Of a stretch of 64,000 nucleotides of DNA, positions 1 to 11,300 are shown in pieces. How positions within the stretch are numbered: position 1 is the stretch's first letter; the number at the start of each line of letters is the position of its first letter. A program made the position numbers and the translations under genes. The notes under the pieces were generated by a model that did no database searches, was not told where the DNA came from, and saw nothing but the letters and a program-made list of their open reading frames with translations. This DNA comes from Monosiga brevicollis MX1 (lineage: Eukaryota > Opisthokonta > Choanoflagellata > Craspedida > Salpingoecidae). The DNA is taken from the NCBI RefSeq assembly GCF_000002865.3, contig NW_001865041.1, forward strand, positions 1,101,478-1,165,477, given 5' to 3'.

Positions 1-507
1 CTGCGCCTCCGGCCCCCCATCCTTTGACTCGGTTCGCCCGCCAGGAATAAGCGAGGCATTGACCCTCGGGGTGAAAAATAGCTTGTATGGTGGGGTATTG
101 GAGAAGAGGACAAGCACCTAGGACTGGCCTTGCCCCACGATCTTCACAGCACAGCCCCTTGAGAGTGGTCAAAGGTCGAGCAAAGGACCTGGTCAAGCTG
201 ACCTGACCCACGACATTAGAACCTGCAAAGCGGGGTCGATTCAGCTGAACACAGCAAAGACCTTTCTCTTCATTTGCTCATCATTGCACCTCTTGACCCT
301 GATCGCCTCTTGCCGCTGCCCTTGAATTTGATGCATCGGCTTACGCTTGCCTTCACTTGGATGAACGGGCAGTGCAACCCGCTTGCTGCTCGAGACTGAC
401 TGTGACCCAAGGCTGAATGTTGGACAGTCTAGACATCCGAGCCGCTCAGCCCTGACCCACCGTTAGCCGTTCTTGCTGCCTGATAGACATCTAACCCGGT
501 ACCCAGC
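1..507. other. Intergenic / upstream region, no gene seen
   Basis: No reading frame with recognisable protein similarity and no RNA gene is visible. It precedes the first ATG at 508 and probably holds the promoter and 5' untranslated region of that gene, or the tail of a gene outside the window. Confidence 0.4.
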
Positions 508-1713
508 ATGGCTAGCTCTGATCACGGCGCCCAATTCCAGACCCCGATCCAGGCGGCAAACGGATCACTGGGTATTGCTGTGCCGGCGATGTCAAACCCC
601 TTGACAACTACTGCCATCACGCATGCAGCTGCGCCTATCCATAATCATGCAGTGTCTATGGGAACCCTTAGTCATCAGCCAGTGATCAGACCCCCCACCA
701 CAGCGATTGCTCATGATAGCAAACAAGTTAGCGCTGGAAGCGCACCAAGCGTGGTACCACCCATGGTGGCAGCTGGAACGCAGGCCGCGCGCCCAGAACT
801 TGTGGCCCCGACTACCCACGCCACCTCTGCTCTTGCGACACAACGTGCCCCAACCCGGGGTACGCACGGTCGATCACGGCGCTCGCGATCGCCCACTACT
901 TCAGACATTGCACAGTTTATGACGCAGATGCCTGTCTTGGTGAAGACCAAGTCGGACTCTGGGTCAGGGTCCGAAGGCTCGCCGGAGCCTGATGCCCAGG
1001 GCACGGCTGTGGACCCTCCAAGCATCATGGAGCCTGAAGTGGGAGCTGTGAATGCCCCGGTACTGGAAAGTCCGGCGGTGATGATACCCACGACCGTGGC
1101 AACACCGACTATGGCTACACATTCCGTGGCGACTGTCCCCCCGACCTCGACCGGGAACCCAGCACCAACAACTGTCACCACTGCTGCATTTGCTGCAACA
1201 CCTCTCTTAACACCAGGCACCGCACCCAACATGCGACCAGCTCCCGGTGCCACGCCGGACCCACGCCCAGCACAGGATAAGCAAGGCCTGCCCAATGTAT
1301 TGGGCATGATGAGGGCCGAGTCCATGGCTGCCAGTTTGGTGGCGAGCCCCACCAGCGGGTCGTCACAACCAACCGACGGCAGGCCAGCTGGGGCCCACGG
1401 GCCCGCTGTGAGCCTGCCAACTTCAATCTCTTCCACAAGCACGGCAGCCATGGGGACGGGTGGGGAGAACGGTGACCCACCGGGGAAACGCGCCAAGCGT
1501 CGGGGTCGCAAGCGCATTGCTTCGGCAGTTCAATGGGACTCGCAGCTTTTGACGTGTCACAAGCAGCAGTACCAGCAATGGCTCGCGGAGAACGCCGTGC
1601 GCTATCCCACAGATGCCCTTGAAGACCTGCGCAAAGCACGGCGGCGGCACAAAAATGCCGAGTATCAGCGTCGACTGCGCGAGCGCAAAGCTGCTCGGAC
1701 GCCTCCGAGTTGA
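508..1713 (+). CDS. Disordered protein with C-terminal bZIP-like basic region
   Basis: A single uninterrupted 401-codon frame from ATG 508 to a TGA at 1711-1713. About the first 320 residues are rich in Ala, Thr, Pro and Ser and look unstructured, with an Arg/Ser-rich patch near residue 120. Near residue 330 there is a Lys/Arg cluster (GKRAKRRGRKR) that could be a nuclear localisation signal. The last 35 residues carry RRRHKNAEYQRRLRERK, which keeps the invariant Asn and Arg of bZIP basic regions at the correct eight-residue spacing. The RRRxKN start resembles CNC-type bZIP factors. Unlike a true bZIP factor, the protein ends about nine residues later and no leucine zipper follows. A DNA-binding nuclear role is an inference. 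The gene could have further exons that I did not find. Confidence 0.6.
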   Translation: MASSDHGAQFQTPIQAANGSLGIAVPAMSNPLTTTAITHAAAPIHNHAVSMGTLSHQPVIRPPTTAIAHDSKQVSAGSAPSVVPPMVAAGTQAARPELVAPTTHATSALATQRAPTRGTHGRSRRSRSPTTSDIAQFMTQMPVLVKTKSDSGSGSEGSPEPDAQGTAVDPPSIMEPEVGAVNAPVLESPAVMIPTTVATPTMATHSVATVPPTSTGNPAPTTVTTAAFAATPLLTPGTAPNMRPAPGATPDPRPAQDKQGLPNVLGMMRAESMAASLVASPTSGSSQPTDGRPAGAHGPAVSLPTSISSTSTAAMGTGGENGDPPGKRAKRRGRKRIASAVQWDSQLLTCHKQQYQQWLAENAVRYPTDALEDLRKARRRHKNAEYQRRLRERKAARTPPS

Positions 1714-3967
1714 TGGACAAATGAACGCGACGTGCCTTGCCAGATTGCCTTGCATAATCGGCACTTTGGCCGTTGTATTCCCGCCTCATCCCACGCGCCT
1801 CGCATGCTTGTTCATCTCACGAACCTGATCCTTGCCTCTTCTTCTTCCTCTTCTTCTTCTTCTGCTGCTGCTGCTGCTGTTACTGTTGCTGTTGCTGCAT
1901 CTTCTTCTTTCTTCTTCTTCTTGATCTTCTTCTTCTTCTTCTTACTCCTCCTCTTCGTTCTTCTCCCTCTCTCCCTCTCTCTCTCTCTTTCTCTCCCTCT
2001 CTTTCTCTCTCTCTCCTTGAACAGATGGCGGCAACGAACGTTAGAGCTTTTTGGCTGAACTCACCAGCAAACAATCCAGAAATTGCAGGCAAAGCTAGAT
2101 GTTTGTCATGCGTCAATTCATTGCAATCAATTTTATTGCGGTTGGGAAAGGAAACCGCAAGACAGCTTATGTGTGGGCAAAGAGCAAATTCAGACGGTGA
2201 ATGGTGCCGCTTGGCGGCTCAACAAGGATTCGAGATGGGCCAGTCTGGACTAGCAGTGAAACCTGTCTTACGAGGACACTGCGGAAGCGGTATCTTCAAA
2301 GTTAACGAGTCGATCGATACCGTTGTCATGCCATTTGTCCTCTTCATTCTCATCCTCCTTATCTGCACCAAGACGTAATACATGGCAGACACAATCCAGA
2401 GTCAGTGGTGGGGCACGGGGGCCTTGGCCTGAAAGGTGTTCAAATACGGAAGAGCTGGCCAAATTAAGGATGAGCACCGCTCACCTTCCTGCGGCAAAAC
2501 AGGCACCTCCAGCTCGGGCGGAATTGGCAAACCTAAAAAAAAGGAGACAGGTTGGACCAGAACAGCACCCCTGATGAGAGACAGGCAACACTACGGGGCG
2601 GCAAGGAATATCTTTGTGCGACGTCTGACGACGCTCGAGGTAGTTAGTTGTATGTCAAGCCCAAGTCGAAAGCATACGTTGGGGAGGAAGCAGGTCCCGC
2701 GCCCAGTCGGCATCCACTTTGCTCAAAAACCGAACATCACGGTTCAGGTAGCACAAATGACCATCCTATCATCAGCAACATGGCATTGAGGATCGGCGAT
2801 CAAGTTGCCCTTGACCCGATCCGTCTACAACACGAAGACGGTCATTCACACATTCAAGCAAGTACAATTCCAAACTGTATTTCTTATGACCCGATCCATC
2901 CCACCATGTTAGCCAGCCCTTCCCCGTTTTCAAAAGCACACACACACGCGCGCGCGCGCATACGGTTCAAGCAAAACCAGCAAAATCAACAATCCAAATG
3001 CTTGCCTCCTGCTCACTGACCAATCCCCGCCCCTACCCCTTAGAACACTGCACCGGCGTCTGTGCCATCCGCCTTCAAACATACCGATGCCATCTCGCTC
3101 CTCGTTCTTCCGCCAAAAAAAATTGAAAAAAAAAAATTCGCCTTGAACAAGATGTAAAATACTTTGTGTTGGCCGATTCTCTGACATTCGCTTCTTGCCC
3201 TTGAACCCACCAAGCACTAAATGTCGAACATATTGCAGAACATGCAGTCCTGAAAGAAGATACAAAGCAAACTACACGTAGATACATACCTCAAACGTGC
3301 TGAGGCTATGTAGCTTATTGCAGCCTATGGCTATGACATCAACTGTAATGTAAAGCACACTTTGAACAAATTAAAGTGTGATCTTGTTACAGTATTATGC
3401 GTTCACCTTGCCCGTGCAGGTGCCCGCACGTTATTTTCCCTTTCAAAGGTGTGTGTGTGTGTGTGTGTTGGAAGAAGGTTTGAGTCGATCAGACACACAA
3501 ACGGCAGCGCCACTGCATTTGGCGTCGTTGGTACATGTTGGGGTATACGGATTGGGCCAGGCGGCGCACACTTCCATCCGATTGCACTTGCCCTGATCAG
3601 TTATCACCAGACATTGCCGTGCGTGGAAGTGTTGTGTATGTTTGGGTGTCCTTCGTTGGTGCAAGCAAACATTGTTGTGAATGCATCTCGTGCCATTCCC
3701 CCCCTCCTCTGAGGTTGCAGGACCCTTGACCTTTCTGCTACCCCGCCCTCCCTTGTCTGACCTTGCGTGGCTTGAGGCGAGATTAGGGTTCTCTTGTCTG
3801 CCCTGCGCCCGCTTCCCGATGTCTTTGGCTCTGCAGTTCACACCCCTGCCACCTGCACACATGGCGTCGAAGAAGCACAGTTGTGGAGTGAAAGGCCTCC
3901 AATCCGCTCCAGACTCACCTGCGTGCCGACTTTTGCACCATGTCCCTTAGGCCGCACAACCCTCAAC
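1714..3967. other. Long non-coding stretch with simple repeats
   Basis: About 2.25 kb with no convincing exon on either strand. It contains a long mixed pyrimidine microsatellite (1836-2016), a CA/CG dinucleotide run near 2936-2959, an A-rich run near 3115-3137 and a GT run near 3449-3469. The frames that cross it are repeat-derived or short. The last few hundred bases lead into the ETFDH start. Confidence 0.5.
1836..2016. repeat. Compound pyrimidine microsatellite (CTT, CTG, CT units)
   Basis: Successive blocks of CTT, CTG, GTT and CT units make a tract of about 180 bases that is almost purely pyrimidine on the plus strand. It generates spurious frames of Ser, Phe, Leu or Arg runs. Confidence 0.9.
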
Positions 3968-5803
3968 ATGTTGCGCGCCCTGCCCGTCGCCGGGCTTCTT
4001 CGCCGCGCCCTGGCGCCGGTGCCCCGTGGAACCCGCAGCCTGGCCCGTGCCCGTACCCTCTTGTCCAGTGAGGCGGATGAGGCCCTGGCCGAGCCTCGCG
4101 AACAGATGCACTATGACGTTGTGATCGTCGGTGCCGGCCCTGCCGGTTTGGCTGCCGGTATTCGCCTTAAACAGCTTGCCAACGAAAAAGGTCGTGAATT
4201 CTCCGTCTGCGTTCTCGAAAAGGGTGCTGAGGTCGGCGCTCACATTCTCAGTGGCAACGTTTTTGAGCCCCGCGCCCTTGACAACCTCATCCCCAACTGG
4301 AAGGAGCTTGATGCCCCCGTGACCACCAAGGTGACGGAGGACCACTTTCTCGTTCTGCCCAACGACAAGTCCAGCTTTGAGCTTCCCAACATTGCCCTGC
4401 CCCCGGAACTGCACAACAATGGCAACTACGTCATTAGCCTCTCACGTCTCGCCCGTTGGCTGGCCGAGCAAGCCGAGGAGCTTGGCGTCGAAATTTTCCC
4501 CGGCTTTAGCGCCTCAGAGGTTCTGTACGATGATGCTGGTGCCGTGCGCGGTGTAGCCACTCGTGACGTCGGCATTGACAAGGATGGCAGCCTCAAACCC
4601 ACGTTTGCCCGTGGCATTGAGCTCATTGCCCGCCAGACCCTTTTTGCCGAGGGCTGCCGCGGCTCTTGCAGCGAGGCCGTCATGAAAAAATTCAATCTTC
4701 GGGATGGCGTCGAGCCTCAGGCCTACGGCATTGGTCTCAAGGAGGTCTGGGAAGTTCCTGAAGAAAACTTCCATGCCGGCTATGTTCAGCATACCCTTGG
4801 CTGGCCCCTGCAACACAGCCCCCTGGACAAGACCTTTGGTGGCTCCTTTCTCTACCATATGGAACCCAACCTCGTGCTCGTCGGCTTTGTCGTCGGCCTC
4901 GACTATGCCAACCCCTACCTGAACCCTTACATGGAGTTCCAGCGCTGGAAGCATCACCCCGCGGTAGCCCGCCACCTGCAGGGTGGTGAATGCATCTCCT
5001 ATGGTGCGCGTTGCTTGAATGAGGGTGGCTACAACGCCATTCCCAAGCTGTCATTCCCCGGCGGTGCGCTCCTGGGCTGCAGTGCCGGCTTCCTCAACTC
5101 GGTCAAGATCAAGGGCTCACACACGGCCCTGGCCTCGGGCCAAATTGCGGCCGAGGCCGTTTTCGACCGACTGGCAGCCTCCAACGCGGCACCCGCCGGA
5201 GAGACAGGTGAGATTGATGAAAGCGAGGCCCGTTTCGAGGCCACGGAGTACCAACATAACATGGAAAACTCGTGGATCTTTGATGAGCTCTTCCGCGTGC
5301 GCAACGTCCACAATGCCTTCCACTACGGCCTGGCTCCAGGCATCATGCATGCGGGTTTGGCCACCATCCTCACCAAGGGTAAGGAGCCCTGGACCCTCAC
5401 CAACGACTCGCCCGACAGCGCCAAGACGGGCCTGGCCGCGGATCACCAGCCCATCGAGTACCCCAAGCCCGATGGCGTTCTCAGCTTTGATCTTCTCAGC
5501 AACCTGTCGCGCTCGGGCACCAACCACGAGGATCAGCCCTCGCATCTTCGCATCAAGCCCGACTTGAAGGATATCCCCAACAACGTCTCTTACCCCGAGT
5601 ATGCTGGTCCTGAACAGCGCTTCTGCCCCGCCCGTGTGTACGAGTACACGGACGGCTCCGAGTCTGCCGACGGCAAGCCCCAGCTGGTCATCAACGCCCA
5701 GAACTGCGTCCACTGCAAGTGCTGCAGCATCAAGATGCCCCAGGAGTACATCGACTGGACCGTGCCCGAGGGTGGTGGTGGCCCCGCCTACGAGGTCATG
5801 TAA
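3968..5803 (+). CDS. ETFDH: Electron transfer flavoprotein-ubiquinone oxidoreductase
   Basis: Intronless, 611 residues, close to the roughly 617 of the human protein. I chose the ATG at 3968 because it opens an Arg/Ala/Leu-rich mitochondrial targeting sequence of about 40 residues; the frame runs further upstream without similarity. The FAD dinucleotide motif VIVGAGPAGLAAG lies near residues 52-64. The C terminus holds the 4Fe-4S ligands: RFCPA, then NCVHCKCC, then the conserved end PEGGGGPAY. The enzyme is an inner-mitochondrial-membrane iron-sulphur flavoprotein. It passes electrons from ETF, reduced by acyl-CoA dehydrogenases and amino-acid oxidation, to ubiquinone. Codon use is strongly C-ending, as expected for a well-expressed gene. 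Long antisense frames over it are shadows. The next gene downstream is a hydroxyacyl-CoA-dehydrogenase-like protein. Confidence 0.96.
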   Translation: MLRALPVAGLLRRALAPVPRGTRSLARARTLLSSEADEALAEPREQMHYDVVIVGAGPAGLAAGIRLKQLANEKGREFSVCVLEKGAEVGAHILSGNVFEPRALDNLIPNWKELDAPVTTKVTEDHFLVLPNDKSSFELPNIALPPELHNNGNYVISLSRLARWLAEQAEELGVEIFPGFSASEVLYDDAGAVRGVATRDVGIDKDGSLKPTFARGIELIARQTLFAEGCRGSCSEAVMKKFNLRDGVEPQAYGIGLKEVWEVPEENFHAGYVQHTLGWPLQHSPLDKTFGGSFLYHMEPNLVLVGFVVGLDYANPYLNPYMEFQRWKHHPAVARHLQGGECISYGARCLNEGGYNAIPKLSFPGGALLGCSAGFLNSVKIKGSHTALASGQIAAEAVFDRLAASNAAPAGETGEIDESEARFEATEYQHNMENSWIFDELFRVRNVHNAFHYGLAPGIMHAGLATILTKGKEPWTLTNDSPDSAKTGLAADHQPIEYPKPDGVLSFDLLSNLSRSGTNHEDQPSHLRIKPDLKDIPNNVSYPEYAGPEQRFCPARVYEYTDGSESADGKPQLVINAQNCVHCKCCSIKMPQEYIDWTVPEGGGGPAYEVM

Positions 5804-6376
5804 AGTTGATCTATCAAACCTTCGGTGCCTCGCATTGCTTGCCGACGCTTGTCCCACCACCTCTTTTGTTCCTCTCCTCTTCCTCTTCCATTGCCTTTCT
5901 TGGATTTCATGTTCCTAGTTGTCTCTTCTTTTCTTTTATGGGTCGTCTTTTCATCGCCCGCCATCCTCCCCTACTACTAAAAAATTCAAGAAGCCTGATC
6001 AACCAGCCACACCGTCAGCCAGGTTGCATATCCTCACACCAAACGATAATACAAGGAAAAAAAAGTTGACATGACGTCCAAGATCAACAAGGACATTTTT
6101 TCTCCTCCAGGCTGCCATGTTTCAGCAGTTTAGACAGTCCGAGCTGGGCCGTCCCGAGAACCAAGACAAGGGAGGGGGAGGTAGTGGCAAAGGTCAGTCA
6201 AAGCGAACAAAAGCATGTTGTTGTTATTGACATGAATTTGTCATCATTTTGCTTTCATTGCCAAAGTTGGCAACAAGCAAAGCGAGAGACAAACAGCCAT
6301 CGCCTCGGACAACAGCACAGCCCGGCACAGCACGACTCGGCGCTGAGCGCGATTGCCAGAAGCTCGGGAACTCAAC
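5804..6376. other. Intergenic region between ETFDH and the HADH-RING gene
   Basis: A T- and C-rich ETFDH 3' region is followed by A-rich sequence. No exon was recognised. The promoter of the next gene is presumably here. Confidence 0.4.
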
Positions 6377-8105
6377 ATGTCGAATCGGCAGATGACCGTG
6401 GCCGTGATTGGGGCCGGCGGTGTTCTTGGACGCGGCATTGTGGCGGAGCTGGCCCTGAACGGTGTACAAGTCATCGCACACGGACTCTCTCGCGACGAGC
6501 TTCGCCGAGGTACCAAATGACCTCAATACGCGGCTCGCGCGCGCGCGCGCGTTTGCAAAGTTCTGACTGTGACTCATCGCATTCATCGTACTGTTGGCAC
6601 CGTTGATGTCAGGCCTGCTCGATGCCCAAACTGGCTTGGATCGCGCCCACGAACAAGGCCTGTTGGAGGATGATTTTTTACCGGTAAGTCATCGAAGACT
6701 TCTTGCTGCAGGGTCTCTTTTTACATTTCATGCCTATCCATTCGCTCTTGCATCCGCAGCTCCCTCTGGCCGATTTTGTGACGCTGACGACCAACATTGC
6801 CGAAGCGATTACTCCAGCCGACTTGATCATTGAAGCCATTCCAGAGAGGCCAGCGGCCAAGCGGGCCATCTACCATGGTGAGAGCAAAGGAGAAGCATGT
6901 CTGGTCCGCGCTCTGAATACCCGCTTCTGGGTTGGTTCTGCCCCTGTCCAACTGTAACTCCCACCTGCTGCACCTCGAATGCCCTTTGTGCCGAACATGC
7001 AGAGGTTCTGCCCCGAATGCGCGCCGACGCCATCCTTGCTACGACAACCATGTCGCTATCCGTGACGGAATTGTCGACAAATCTGCCGCGCGGCGAGGTC
7101 TGTAGCTCTTGATTGCGAGTGAACGCCTACGACTTCACATCAGTTTAGCCTCTATCGCCGTGTCCCATGCCCATGCAGCCGATTTTGCTGCACCGGCACC
7201 CGCTTCAACAACTACCTGCTCACCTGAAACCCACGCCTACAGCGCTTTCTAGGCCTACGCTTCTTCATGCCGGTGGTGCTGATCGACGATGTGGAGCTCA
7301 CGCCGGGCCTTCAAACAAGCGACGCTGCTTTGGAGCAAGCCAAGTCATTTTTACTCAGCATTAACAAGGTGCCCGTTTACAAACGCCCCGGTGAACTTCG
7401 GTTCCTTCGCCTCGAGGCAGACGAGGTTCAAAATCGACAAAAGGGTGAGTTGGCCGGTTTTTTTTTTTTTTTTGTGTGTGTGTGTGTCTTGTGGTACTTC
7501 TTGAGCCCTGGCCCAGGTGCGGTCTACGCCAGATGCCCCCTTTCTTTTTTTCTCATAAACCATGATGACTACTGTTGCATGGGATCTTCCTCCCACGCCT
7601 ACAGAAGCAGCGCAACGCCGACGGCTACGCCTCAGTGCTCATTCTAGCCAAGATGACGAGCTGCGCCAACTTCGGCAGCACCTAGGCCTTGAAGGTCGGA
7701 AGTGAAGCGACAGCGCCGATGCCAACGCTCTGAGCAGCTACTCGAATCATGTGTCACCACAACTCTGCAATGAAGGCCCCTCACGCTTTGACTGCCTCGC
7801 TTTACCGTCTCAGATCGAGAAGCATCAACGACCGCAGCCGCGACCACTGGCACATGCACCATCTGCAAGCTGGAGCGCTCGGTACGTGCTTTCGCCCGTG
7901 CACGCCAAAGCGACAGCCCCTCGTTGCTATGATATTTCTCACTCCCCAGGCCCGTGGTATTTTCGCTTCTCAGGCCATAGCGTGCGTTCCTTGTGGGCAT
8001 CTATGCTTATGCATGCAATGTGGCGAGCATTACCAACGACACCAAAACAAATGCCCTATTTGCCGAGCCAAGCTCAACAGCGTCCTGCGCATCTATCTTG
8101 CGTGA
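6377..8105 (+). CDS. 3-hydroxyacyl-CoA dehydrogenase-like NAD-binding domain fused to C-terminal RING finger
   Basis: Spliced gene. Exons read: 6377-6509, 6613-6683, 6760-6877, 7003-7097, an unresolved short exon near 7189-7205, then 7253-7444, 7605-7694, 7814-7881 and 7950-8105; phases agree for all but the short exon. The N terminus is a Rossmann fold (VAVIGAGGVLGRGI). It is followed by the family landmarks ADLIIEAIPE and GLRFFMPVVLIDDVELTPG, the latter matching the G-x-H-F-F-N-P-V block of hydroxyacyl-CoA dehydrogenases, but with Arg and Met where His and Asn normally sit. A charged linker leads to a RING of the IAP/MIB type: CTIC, CVPCGH, C..C and CPIC. The usual C-terminal dehydrogenase domain is absent. 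The product could be an E3 ubiquitin ligase that uses a dinucleotide- or acyl-CoA-binding module as sensor or scaffold; that role is inference. The stop lies 272 bases from the convergent exportin-5 stop. Confidence 0.8.
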
Positions 8106-8377
8106 CGCTCACCACGTGTACAACTTTGGGACACCTGCACGTTATCGTCATTTGGAAGCGAGCTGAACAAGCCCTCGTCTTGGGAAGGAAGCCACTCATG
8201 GGTCTTGAGCCCCTGCGTGACGCTACCCCCGTCGCACGATCAGTTTTCTCTGTCTTCTGAATTTCCTTCTTTTGCATATTGAAAGCGCTCATATCACAAC
8301 CAGAATCGACAACTAAAAAACCGCCACGCACATCCAGCCACACCCAAGCCAAAAAAATAAGGCCAAGCAACAGGCCA

Positions 8378-11300
8378 TCACTCATCAAACAGGGCGGAGA
8401 TTTGAAGATCAGGGTCGTCATCCTCATCTGCAGTGGGTTGTCGCGCCAACACCAGCTTTTGTGGAAGATCCAATACCTTGGGCCGGGCGTTGTACACCTA
8501 TCAAACCCCCATTGGCGAGGCAGCCCAGTGTTAGGCAACCCGAGTCATCTAAGCAAACCCGGCTACCAAGCGCCCCATCATCCTTACCTGCCCCACATTG
8601 ACTCCGATCGTGCCATCCAAGAGGGACTTCATGCGTAGGCGAATCGGCTTGGTGTTGCGCAGTTCACGGTTTTGAAGCTACAATCGCACCCAGATTGAAA
8701 AATGTCAGGCGTGTACCATGATACGCCGCGATGAAGGAGGGGGAAAAACGGGACGATTGGCGCCGACAACCTACCATGTTGTACGTCTCCATCAGATGGT
8801 CAGCATTGATGTCAGGCACGGTCATGAAAGTGGATTGACAGGCCGGATGAACACCCAGCCATAGCAGGCATTTTCTGCATCAACCCGGATGACACAGCCA
8901 GCGTGAGTATGCGTCACGACTGCCTCGAGGAAGAGAAGGGCCGACCCGAGTTGCACAGCTCGACCAAACGACTTACCCAGCAAGAAGGAGAAGGTTGGTC
9001 AGGTTGTCGTGGTGTTCGCCGTGCGCAGCCAAGGCGTCAAGTAAGGCTGATGGAACCAAGGTAGCCAGGCCGGGGCTGTAAACGTCATGACTAGCCAGCG
9101 CGGGCACCAAGCGCAAGAGGGTGGCACAGGCCTTATTTGCCTGCGAGGCATGTCGACCGGCTAGAGATTGGCATAAAAACACCAGAAGAGCTTCACCACA
9201 GCTGTGATCGGCCAAAATAGCCCAGGCTGAGGGACCAAGCTCTGGCTGATGATAAAACTTGTCCTCGATGGTCTCCTCGCGTTGGAGCTTGACATCGGCT
9301 GTCAAGTGATCCAAGGTGATGATAACCGTTTCCATGAGATCAACATCTAGTTTTTCTTCAAGAATCTCTCGCTGTTCGGGGGTGAGCTCCTCGCTTGACA
9401 GCTCACGAGGGCCGGTGCTACCGCCTGTGCCCTGCTGAGCTGCCAGCATGGAAGCCGACAGGCGATGGCAAGTTTGCAAGATGATTGCTGCCGCTGTCTG
9501 CACGGCGTGTCCTTTGATGGTTGGGTCGCGCGGCAGATAGCGCAAGAAAGGATAGACCGTCAGCTTCCAAAACAACCGTAAATCACGCTTGCGCAGCCCG
9601 CTGATGACCTCAACGCAAGCCTGCTGAAACACTGCCTGATCGTCAGCACCATATAAAACGCCGTATCGGAAGGTACACCCGAGAATGCGATAGCAGCTTT
9701 CTCGCAGGTTGAAGAGCCACAAGCGCGCTCGGTCCATCCAAAGCTCCTGTGCGGTCATGTCGCGTGACGCTGAGTCCAAACTTGCTGCGAGAATTGCATG
9801 CACATCGCTCCGACGTAGGTCCAAGAGCACAGCCATGCCCGGAGGCAGTGTCGACGGGTCGGCAGACAGCATGTTGTTTGCAGCCGGCGCTACTTCGAGG
9901 TGATGAAGAGTGTTGCAGAGTCGCAGCACATTGGGCAAAGTTTGGTGGAGCAGAGACAGCGCAGGGTATTGCAACCCGTTGCCACCAGTCGCGTCCCCAT
10001 GTAAGCCACTGAGAGTCGCAAGATCCCCATGAGCAGCGCCAATGCCTGCGCTACTGGCCCGCCCATGCAGTACCGCCCCGGCTACAGTCGAAGCGTCGAC
10101 ACCCGCCTATTATTCCGCCGGTGAGAGCAATCGTGAGTGTCACATGCCCATGGTTCAGAAACAATTTGCTCCAAGCGTCACCACGAAGCCGCGGCAGGTT
10201 GACACGGAGCAAGGCAAAGCAAACACAAAAACCGTCTTCCGCGCCAACCACGCACCGAGCCGCGGGGAGCCGTATCACGAACGGCCGACAAAAACGCATT
10301 GACGCTCATGGTCAAGCGTAGCCTCGTAGCTTGTGCTTGCGGGTAGCTTTCACCGGAGTTGAGACCACCGGCTCCAATCAACCTACAGGTTAGCATTTCA
10401 TCAAGACAAGCCCCACGCACATGAGACCCCAAGCATCTCGTCCCCATTGACAACCATGCCCTGCCCTCGTCAGGACGGCGCAAGAGACTGACGCATTGAC
10501 AGAAGAGAGCATGCGGGTATTCTCCTCGTGACACCATTCAGCCAGAATGGGCTGGAAAAAGCCCAACAGCGATTGCTCTTGCACGTCGTCACCCAGCGAA
10601 TTGAAGCTCACAACCAAGGCTTCGATCAGAAGCCTACGCCACCAACCAAGGGTGAGCAGATAGCGCGTTCAGCACAAATCAAAGGCTCGGATGAGCAAGC
10701 TCGAGTTGGCTTTAGGAAGGCTCGTACCTTCGTTGCATCTCGCCAATCTCGACTTGGCTAAGCAACTGTTGCACACGCCCGATGATGCCTTGCACGGTAT
10801 CAGTGAAGCTCGGAGGCGGGCGTTGGCACAAGCTTTTAAGAATCTGGCCCGCCTTACGGCGAACCTTGGCACCGTCAGTCAAACCAGTATGGGTGGAAGA
10901 TTGAAGCGCTATAGCCCAAACAGGCAGCAAGCCAAGCATTATGACAAGATCAATGTGGCGCTTCGGCCTCGCCTTGCGCAAATTGGCTTCAAAGAGCAAA
11001 AAGAGAGAAAGGGACTGCAAAAGGCAGGCATATGGCGCATCGCCATGTCGTACCGGCTTCATTCAGACGAACGTAGTCCTCTTGAGCTTGATATTCCATG
11101 GCATTGAATAGCTTCTCCAGCATAAGCCGCAAGGCTTGTGGCTGTTCGCGATGCAAGCAGGAGCAGAGCAGAGACAACAGCATGAGGCATTTTGCAAAAC
11201 AAATGATTCTGGCAAAAAACTCCCAGGTGCTGGGGCAATTTGCTTACCGCATGCTCGAGCACGGGCAGCAAAGCCCCAAGCACTGTCAACTCGGCCTCCA

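Noticed and set aside
2025-2378. Plus-strand frame of 117 codons starting right after an acceptor-like CAG at the end of the pyrimidine tract
   Set aside because: The acceptor appearance comes from the microsatellite itself. The protein shows no family similarity and ends in a random-looking hydrophobic stretch.
3947-5860. Several long minus-strand frames opposite ETFDH (up to 247 codons)
   Set aside because: These are antisense shadows caused by the strong G/C third-position bias of ETFDH; none resembles a known protein.
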